NCBI GenBank assembly: GCA_026988355.1
Contig: JALSLK010000087.1
Location: 1 to 39,626, forward strand
Reading direction: 5' to 3'
Origin: Flavobacteriaceae bacterium
GTDB lineage: Bacteria > Bacteroidota > Bacteroidia > Flavobacteriales > Flavobacteriaceae
DNA: 39,626 bases
A program made the translations under genes and the position numbers. Position 1 is the stretch's first letter. Every line of letters starts with the position of its first letter. The notes under the pieces are model-generated. The model was not told the origin of the DNA, did no database searches, and worked only from the letters and a program-made list of their open reading frames with translations. Shown here piece by piece: positions 24,656 through 33,600 of the stretch.

Positions 24656-27277
24656 ATGAAACGGATTCAAAAAAATCTTGTACTAGTCTTTACAATTTTC
24701 CTTCCCCTTTTTATAATTGCACAAACAATAACAGGAATCGTAAAAGACAAAAATGGCAAACTGCTACCTTACATTAATGTAATTGAAAAAGGGACAACAA
24801 ATAGTGCTATTACAGACAAAGATGGCGCATTTAGTTTAAGAATTAGTATTCTTCCAACCAAATTAAATGCTTATGCAGTTGGTTATGTTGTAAAAGAAAT
24901 TGCTATAACAAATACGAATGCACTAACAATAACGATCGAAGAAGAAAATTTAGGAATAAACGAAGTATTAAGTGTTGGAAGTCGAGCTAAATCACGTACA
25001 ACATTAGACGCTCCAGTTCCAATTGATTTTATTAGTAGCAAGGAATTTGGTACAAGTGGTAAAATTACACTCAACCAATTATTAGCATATAAATCTCCTT
25101 CATATAATGCAACTAACCAAACACACGCAGATGTTACAACACATTATGACATCGCAGATTTAAGAGGATTAGGATCAAGTAGAATGCTTGTCTTAGTGAA
25201 TGGAAAACGTAAAAATTTAAGTGCAATAACGCATATTAACAATACGCAAGGTAAAGGCGAGGTTGGTACAGACATGACAAGTATACCAATAGCAGCAATC
25301 GATCATGTGGAAATACTACGAGATGGAGCATCAGCAATATATGGATCAGATGCAATTGCTGGAGTAATAAATATTATACTTAAGAAAAAAACAGATTTTA
25401 CTACGGCTAGTGTAAATACAGGAATCACTTCTAAAGGCGATGGCTTTGAAATAGGAGCAGATATTAACGGAACATTTACAAACAAAAAAGGAGCATACGT
25501 TAATTATACACTTAATTTACAACGCCAAGAATATACAGATAGAGCTGGAGAACCAAAAGCAGAAAACATTTTTAATCCTAGTACAATAGGTGCAAATCAA
25601 TGGATAAACGAAAATGCAGATTTAGGAATGACAATAGGACAACCAGAAATGAGTACAGGTAATGTATACTTTAATGGAGCAATGCCTTTTAAAAATGGTA
25701 AAGGAGAATTATACGCATCTATTGGAGGAGCAATAAGAAAAGGAGAGTCTTTTACATTCTACAATGCACCATATATGGTAGGAGATCCAAATAATCTATT
25801 CCATAATGTTGGAGAAACATACAATGGCTTTCAACCACGTATTATTACTAGTATTATTGATAATATGGATGTCTTTGGAGTTAAATTTGATGCAGGAAAA
25901 TTTAAAATAGATGTAAGCGGAACTTTTGGTATTAACACCGTAGATTTAAAAGTAAGTAATTCTTTAAATCCTGACATTCTAATAACGCCAACGAATTACG
26001 ACCCATTAGATCCTAATTCGCCACAACCAACAGGTCCAACAGAATTTGAATCTGGCGCATACCATTTTAATAATACGATTGGAAATATCGATATTAGTAG
26101 AAATTTTAATAAACTAAATCTTGCAGTTGGAGCAGAATACAAAAAAGAAACGTTCAAAATAATTGCAGGAGAACTAGAATCTTGGTTTGGTAATGGAACA
26201 CAGTTTTTTACAGGAATAAATCCAGATAATAGACTAAAAGAAGATCGAAATAGTTTTGGAGCATACCTAAATTTAGATGCAGATGTAAGCGATAATTTTC
26301 TAGTAGGAGCAGCAGTACGATTTGATAACTATAGCGATGTTGGTAGTAATGTGTCCTATAAAGCAAATGCTAGATATAAACTTGGAGATTTAGGAGTAAT
26401 TAGAGCATCTTACGGAACAGGTTTTAGAGCACCAGCATTACAACAAATGTATACTAATTATACACAAAACAATTCTTCTTTACTATTAAATACAGCACAA
26501 AGAGCACGATTAAATATCGGCGATTTAGAAGCAGAAACAGCAACGAATATCAATGTAGGATTTACATTAAAACCAATAGAAAATGTTGTCGTATCTATAG
26601 ATGTTTATAAAATAAATGTAGATAATAGAGTAATGTTAAGCGATGATTTAGGTTTTGATACAAACGCACAAACAAATGCTGTAGAACAATTATTAATTGA
26701 TGAAGAAGTAGATAGTATGCGATTTTTTACAAACGCCTTAGATACCGAAACACAAGGGGTTGACTTAAACATTAGCTATAAAAACATTCGGTTATCAAAA
26801 GGAGTACTAGGATTTAATTTAGGAGTAAATTGGAACGATACTAAAATTACTGGAGAAAAAACACAAAACACCTTAGTAAACCAAGTAATTTTAAATCGTA
26901 CAAATAAAAATAGAGTAGATTTATCTAGACCAGCAGTAAAAGGAAGTTTAACCATTAACTATGAACAAGAACGATTTAAGGTAAGCTTAAATAATACACT
27001 TTTCGGACCAATTACATGGCAGCACCCAACTACTTACACAAGAGATCAAACTTTTAGTGGAAAAACAATTACAGATATTGTTTTAGGATACAAATTGTAC
27101 GACTGGATGAAAATTAATATTGCGGTAAACAATGTATTAAATGTATATCCAGACGAAATAGATAACAAAGGAGATGTAATGACAGACACAGGAGGACGCT
27201 TTACATACGCACCACAATTAAATCAATTTGGATTCTTAGGAATGCAACTTCGAGGAGGAGTTTCTTTTCAATTCTAA
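24656..27277 (+). CDS. TonB-dependent outer-membrane receptor
   Basis: An 873-residue outer-membrane receptor. A signal peptide (about 1-22) is followed by a CarboxypepD_reg-like domain (ITGIVKDKNGKLLPYINV), a plug domain (about 115-245, with LRGLGSSRMLVLVNGKRK and VEILRDGASAIYGSDAIAG, both plug hallmarks) and a TonB-dependent beta-barrel. It ends in RGGVSFQF with the terminal Phe typical of outer-membrane proteins. No SusD-like lipoprotein or other substrate gene is next to it, so it is probably not a glycan (SusCD) system; the substrate cannot be told. It is monocistronic with a strong terminator. Confidence 0.93.
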   Translation: MKRIQKNLVLVFTIFLPLFIIAQTITGIVKDKNGKLLPYINVIEKGTTNSAITDKDGAFSLRISILPTKLNAYAVGYVVKEIAITNTNALTITIEEENLGINEVLSVGSRAKSRTTLDAPVPIDFISSKEFGTSGKITLNQLLAYKSPSYNATNQTHADVTTHYDIADLRGLGSSRMLVLVNGKRKNLSAITHINNTQGKGEVGTDMTSIPIAAIDHVEILRDGASAIYGSDAIAGVINIILKKKTDFTTASVNTGITSKGDGFEIGADINGTFTNKKGAYVNYTLNLQRQEYTDRAGEPKAENIFNPSTIGANQWINENADLGMTIGQPEMSTGNVYFNGAMPFKNGKGELYASIGGAIRKGESFTFYNAPYMVGDPNNLFHNVGETYNGFQPRIITSIIDNMDVFGVKFDAGKFKIDVSGTFGINTVDLKVSNSLNPDILITPTNYDPLDPNSPQPTGPTEFESGAYHFNNTIGNIDISRNFNKLNLAVGAEYKKETFKIIAGELESWFGNGTQFFTGINPDNRLKEDRNSFGAYLNLDADVSDNFLVGAAVRFDNYSDVGSNVSYKANARYKLGDLGVIRASYGTGFRAPALQQMYTNYTQNNSSLLLNTAQRARLNIGDLEAETATNINVGFTLKPIENVVVSIDVYKINVDNRVMLSDDLGFDTNAQTNAVEQLLIDEEVDSMRFFTNALDTETQGVDLNISYKNIRLSKGVLGFNLGVNWNDTKITGEKTQNTLVNQVILNRTNKNRVDLSRPAVKGSLTINYEQERFKVSLNNTLFGPITWQHPTTYTRDQTFSGKTITDIVLGYKLYDWMKINIAVNNVLNVYPDEIDNKGDVMTDTGGRFTYAPQLNQFGFLGMQLRGGVSFQF

Positions 27278-27307
27278 AGTAAATAACAAAATACAATTAC
27301 CATACAG

Positions 27308-27336
27308 AAAACCTATCTATTAATAGATAGGTTTTT
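27308..27336 (+). terminator. Terminator of the TonB-dependent receptor gene
   Basis: A perfect 28-base palindrome (27308-27335, core ACCTATCTATTAATAGATAG) lies 30 bases after the stop codon and ends in a T-run. It is a textbook intrinsic terminator. Being symmetrical and flanked by A's, it might also work on the opposite strand. Confidence 0.85.
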
Positions 27337-27677
27337 AAATTCTACTCTATTTTTTAAACACTAATTCTTTTACAAACCTAGCGGTTAAAAATATTAAGAA
27401 TAACTTCTGTTACGGTTATAATTTTAAGTGAAGTAGCATGAAAAAAATAAAGAGTTTATGGCTTATTTTGATGTTGAGTTGGTATTAAAGATAGCAAACA
27501 AATATCAGCTAAATCAATACAAATACTAATTAAATAATTACAAATAACACATATAAAAATTTCATACAATATTTATACTTATTATTGAATTTACAAAGGC
27601 AAAAAATAGCAATTTTTTTGCTATTTATGACATATTTGATTAAATTGCACAATTCTTATGCATATAACCTCTTTATT
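27337..27677 (+). other. Intergenic stretch before the giant T9SS gene
   Basis: About 340 AT-rich bases without a recognised gene. They hold a 16-codon ORF resembling a severed signal peptide (27438-27488) and a 9-bp hairpin AAATAGCAA/TTGCTATTT (27604-27626) with a five-T loop. On the minus strand the hairpin runs into T's and could end antisense transcription; on the plus strand it would sit in the leader of the giant gene. No exact TAnnTTTG box is seen near the gene start. Confidence 0.5.
27438..27488 (+). pseudogene. Possible remnant: start of a secreted-protein gene
   Basis: ATG at 27438 opens a 16-residue frame MKKIKSLWLILMLSWY ended by TAA. The basic start and hydrophobic core are what a signal peptide looks like, but nothing follows. 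It could be the leftover 5' end of a deleted gene, a leader peptide, or chance. Low confidence. Confidence 0.25.
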
Positions 27678-30600
27678 ATGAAAAATTTATTAATATTATT
27701 AATATTAACACTATTTGTAACGACACACTCCTATTCACAAGGAGAAATTTCTAGTCCGATGCCAAATATAGAATTATATTCTCCATCTGCTGGTTATCAC
27801 TCAGTAAATAGTTACACATTTACTTTGGGTTGCGGTGTTGATAATGCTAGAATAAGAGCAACATATACAGAAGTTGGTAGTACCGAGTCCTATCGTGTTG
27901 AATCCATACCTTTTAGACCAAAACCATACGCAAGAGATAGAAATTTTGATGGTGTTATAGATAGTAATGATTTTGATCATGGTGGTGGTGGTAACTCACA
28001 AGGTGATGTATTATCTACATTAGGAGACGATCGATGGTCAAACCCTTTTAACTTAAGAACTCAAAATGATGATTTAACCTTTTGTTTTTTTGGTAACCAA
28101 AGAAATCAATTTGTACTTTCTAGTAATGGTATTGTAAGTTTTGATACTTCTTACGCTGGAGCATATTCCGCTTGGGACATTCAAAATATGGGAAAAATAG
28201 CACCAAATGCAAATTTAGGAGATAATAGAGAGTCCATAATTTTAATGACTGATACCGATCCAACTGATCCTGCTGCATTAAGTGATACCTTTGCTTTTTG
28301 GAATATTTTAGGTCCTATAAGTCAACGTTATTTTATTATGGGATATCACCGTATGCCACTATACAGTTCTGCAAGTGGTTGCGGTAACACTTTTGGATAT
28401 GCAACATACCAAATGGTTTTTTATGAAACTACAAATATTATTGAATACCATATTCAAGACAAACCAATTTGTCTAAGTTGGCCTGGGAGTCAATATGTGG
28501 CAATGGGAATTCAAAATTACGATTTAGATGTTGGATTTACAGCACCAGGGAGAGACAATTTAGATCATTTTCAAATTTTAGATTTAACAGATGGGTTTTA
28601 CGATGCAAATTTTAATTCTGCATTTCCAATAAATGCCCCTGAGGGATGGCGATATATTCCAGATGGAAATATGGGTGTAGCTCCAGTTTTTACTTGGTAT
28701 GAAAATTACAACCACGGTACGCAAACAGGAACTCCCTTTGGAGCGAATCCAAATGATGTAAATTTAAGCGTTAGTGCAGCAGATTTAATTGCATTAGGTG
28801 TTACTTCTGTTGTTTATACTGCAGAAGTTGCTTATACAGATCCTTGTGATGGAACAGTTTTGAAATTTGCAAGAGATGTTACCTTTCAATTAGACGATCC
28901 TTTATTAATGCATATTAAAGAATTAAATTCTGTAGATGATACGATTGAAGTTTATGATGTAGAAGATCTTACTTTGTGTATAGGAGATAATTATGACTTA
29001 GAAGCATTAGTGCAAAATTTTACTGGTGCAGATCTAAGTACAATAGATTTCCAATGGCAAGTAGATCAATTTCCAAATCCAGCAGTATTACTAGGAACAA
29101 ATCCAATAGAACAAATCATAAATGCACAACCTGGCACTTATGTATATACAGTAACGATAAGGCATTTTGATGCTTTAGGTGCACTAATCTGCCAATTTGA
29201 TGACTCCATAAATGTTACTGTAACCGATACGATAACATTTGAATATCCAGCACCAAAAGTGTTTTGTGCAAGTGATACCGATATTAGCCCAATAAATATC
29301 TCTCCAGCTGGAGGGATTTACACCATAAGTAACGGAGGAGTTTGGGTAAATCCAGAAGCAAATCCATTAGAGTCTTTAGATGGTATTATTGATTTATCCG
29401 AATCTATGAATACTGCCGTTGGAGGAAATATTGATGGTACAGGAGTATTTGTAATCACATATACCGTAGGGACTTGTGCAAGCAATACAGCACAAGATAC
29501 AATAACCATTAATAGCGCACCAAATATTGTAATACCTGTAAACAATCTTATCGAGTGTGAAACAAATAGCAGCTTACATACCGCAACTTTTGATATGGCT
29601 GCCATAGAATTAGAACTTTTAAATGGCGAAACAGGACTTACATTAGTATGGCAAAACAATGTTGCTAGCGGACCAGTACCTCCAAACCCAATGACAGCTA
29701 CATTTAATACAACAAATATTACACTTAAAGTAACCGCTACAGATCCTACGGATCCAGCTGGATGTACTAGTGAAGTAATTTTTGACTTGGTTGTAAACAC
29801 AGCACCTGTTATTACAAATCAAAATGAGAATTTATGTAGTGGAACAGCACTTAATATTGATCTAGATTCCTACGCTACATTAGCAGGAAACTCATATTCA
29901 TGGTTAGCTACTGATAATCCGAATGTTACAGGAGAAACAACCACAACTACAACTACAACACTAATTACCGATACTTTAATAAATACTAGTAACAGCTTAC
30001 AAAATGTTATCTATACAGTTACGCCAACAGGAACAAATAGTTGTGCTGGAAATTCATTTACAGTTACTATAGCTTTAGCTCCTACACTTACTATTAGCAA
30101 TCAAACGGACAGTACGTGCAGTAATAGTACAATTAATGTAGATTTAAACTCCTATACAACACAAGCAGGTGTTACATACTCATGGGTTGCAGCAGATAAT
30201 CCAAATGCAACAGGAGAAACAACAACTGCAACAACCACAACAAACATTACAGATACACTAATTAATACTAGCACAACTACACAAGATGTAATTTATACGG
30301 TTACACCAAGTGTAAATGGATGTACAGCAGCTGATTTTACTGTAACTGTAAGCATCGGCAATCCATCCTTTGATTTTACAACAGCTACTTATTGTAGTGA
30401 CGGTTTAGATCCAATACCAACCAATGTATTCCCAGCAGTTGGCACAGCAGGAGCAGGATTTTTTACGATAAGTAATGGAGGTGTATGGCTAAATCCTCAA
30501 GCAAACCCTCTAGAATCATTAGATGGTATAATTGATTTGTCAGAATCAATGAATACCGTTGTAGGAGGAAATGCAGATGGCACTGGAAACTTTAGAATTA

Positions 30601-33600
30601 CATATACAACAACAATAGGAACAATTCCAAACCAATCATTTTGTAGTTCCTTTTTTGATATTAGTATAAGTACAATAGAAACAAATTTTACTTATGCAAA
30701 TAGCTATTGTATTTCTGGATCTAATCCAATTCCAACAAGCATTGGTTCTGCAGGAGGTATATTTAGTATTTTACCAAGTGGTACCGTACTAGATACTACA
30801 ACAGGAGAAATTGACATAACATCATTAACTGTTGGTACAACCTATACTGTAACGTATACTAAAGGAGGGACCTGTCCAAGTAGTACAGATATAACATTTG
30901 ATGTAACAGCAGCAGCAGATGCTAGCTTTACCTATCCAGTAATTTGTTTATCGAATACAACAAGTCTTCTTCCTAATTCCATAACAACAGGAGGCGGAGT
31001 ATTTAGTATTACATTAACAAATGGTAATACAGGAGGAACAATTGATGCTGTGACTGGAGATTTAGCAGGAAATACAGCAGGAACCTACAAGGTAGAATAT
31101 ACAACAACAGGTTGTGTAGGCTCAAGTGAAATTGATATAACCATAAATCCAGCAGAGAATGCTATATTTAGCTTCGCAAATACAGCATATTGTGCAGGTG
31201 CTGGAAATATAACACCTACATTAGACGCAAACATTAGTACAGGTATTTTTACCATTGGCTCAGTCACTTTACCACCTACATCGTTACCTATAAATGCAAC
31301 TACTGGAGAAATAACCGTAGATGCCACAGTAACTACTAGCATAACTTATAATGTTATTTATACTACTACAGGACCTTGCCCTACAAGCAGTACACAACAA
31401 GTAACTATAAATCCAGAAGACAATGCCGCATTTACTTATCCAAGTGCATCTGTCTGCATTGCAGATAATACAGCAACGCCAAACAGTATATCTACCAATG
31501 GAGGTACATTTACTATTTTAAAAAGTAATGGTACAGCTGGTGGAAGTATTAATTCTTCTTCTGGGATTGTAGACCTAACAACAAGTGGTGTAGGTGATTA
31601 TATAATTACTTATGATACTACAAGTGTTGGAAACCCATGCCCAAATAATATAACTTTCGCATTAACAATAACTGCTCAAGACAATACTAACTTTGGGTAT
31701 AATGGTACAGACTTCACACAAACACATTTTTGTGTTGGTGACCTTCCAGCGATACCAAACCCACTTCCTAGCACTTTTGGAGGCACATATACCATAAACA
31801 ATGGAGGTGCTATTGATGTTATAACTGGAGAAATAGATTTTGGAGCTACAGCCGCAACAAATACACCATATACCATTCAATACATTACTGCAGGTTCATG
31901 CTCAAATACAAGTACTACAACCATAGTAGTACACTCTGATGAAACTGCAACGTTTAATTATGATCTTTTTTATTGTTCTAATGGAACAGTAAACCCTACA
32001 CCAACAAATACAGGAACAGGAGGAGGTTTATATGAAGTAACAAATGGAGGTCTTTTTGTGGATTCTACAACTTCTACAGACTCAATTTCAGGAGAATTCG
32101 ATTTAGCAGCTTCTGGATTAGGAACTGATCTCTCTGGAATCTTTGTCATTAAATATCAAACACAAGGGGTTTACTGTCAGGATTCTGCTGAATATACTAT
32201 AACAATAAACTCTTCGCCAGAAATTACCACACCTACTAGCGAGATTGTTTGTGGTTCGTTTACTTTACCTGTAATTGCAGGAACAAACTTAACTGGAAAT
32301 CAAAGATATTACACACAATCAAATGGTCAAGGAGATGTATTTGCAGAAGGATTTATATTTGATGAAACAACTCCTGTAATATATCCTTCTGTAACTTATC
32401 CAGTAACATTATATATTTATGACCAAACTGGTTCGATTACAACACAACTTTGTAAAGATGAAGAAACATTTACACTAAATGTAATTCCAACACCAATATA
32501 TACAATGCCGAATGATATAACACAATGTGAAGACCCAGACTTAAACATTCATACATCTGGTTTTGATACAACATCGTGGAATGCTACAATTTTAGGAACA
32601 CAAATCGATCCAAAATATAGCGTTATTTATTCAGCTATAACAGTTGACCCAAATACTGGAATAGAAACTGCTTATGCACTACCAGACCCATTACCTACAA
32701 CATTAAATGCACCTTCTATTACAATTAGAGCAACAGTAAGGTATACTATAGATGCTAGTACAAATACTTGGTGTGAATCTATACCATTAGCTGTACCAAA
32801 TGATAATTCTTTTAGATTAATTGTAAGAGAAATTCCAATTGCAATAATACCTACAGATGTAGGATATACCACAGGAAATGAAACTATAAATGCATGTGAA
32901 GATGATACAAATCCAGATCCAAACATACATACAGCTAATTTTGATACTTCCAATTGGAGAAATATAATTTTTGATATTCCAACCAATACAGACAATCCAA
33001 ATTACGAAATAGAATATACATATAATGATGGAACTGTAAATATTACAACAACCAATATTCCTAATCCGTTAGTAGTATCAAGTCAAACTATTACATTTAT
33101 TGTACGAAATATATCTACAGGTGCAGGTATTCCTGCCTGTGATTCACAAATACAACAATTTAAATTACAAGTAAATTTATTACCAATATATACAATGCCG
33201 AATGATATAACACAATGTGAAGATCCAGACTTAAACATTCATACATCTGGTTTTGATACAACATCGTGGAATGCTACAATTTTAGGAACACAAATCGATC
33301 CAAAATATAGCGTTATTTATTCAGCTGTAACAGTTGACCCAAATACTGGAATAGAAACTGCTTATGCACTACCAGACCCATTACCTACAACATTAAATGC
33401 ACCTTCTATTACAATTAGAGCAACAGTAAGGTATACTATAGATGCTAGTACAAATACTTGGTGTGAATCTATACCATTAGCTGTACCAAATGATAATTCT
33501 TTTAGATTAATTGTAAGAGAAATTCCAATTGCAATAATACCTACAGATGTAGGATATACCACAGGAAATGAAACTATAAATGCATGTGAAGATGATACAA

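Noticed and set aside
27585-27677. TTG start at 27585 for the giant T9SS protein
   Set aside because: The residues it adds would put a second hydrophobic stretch before a normal signal peptide; the ATG at 27678 gives a standard N-terminus.
29318-29800. 160-codon minus-strand open frame inside the giant T9SS gene
   Set aside because: It is antisense to a well-supported coding region rich in Thr/Asn/Gly codons, which leaves the opposite strand open by composition. The product is low-complexity hydrophobic with no family resemblance.
29936-30250. Runs of aca/act triplets as a microsatellite
   Set aside because: They are short, imperfect and encode the Thr-rich loops of PKD-like modules (GETTTTTTTT and GETTTATTTT); codon variation shows they are selected at protein level rather than a simple repeat.
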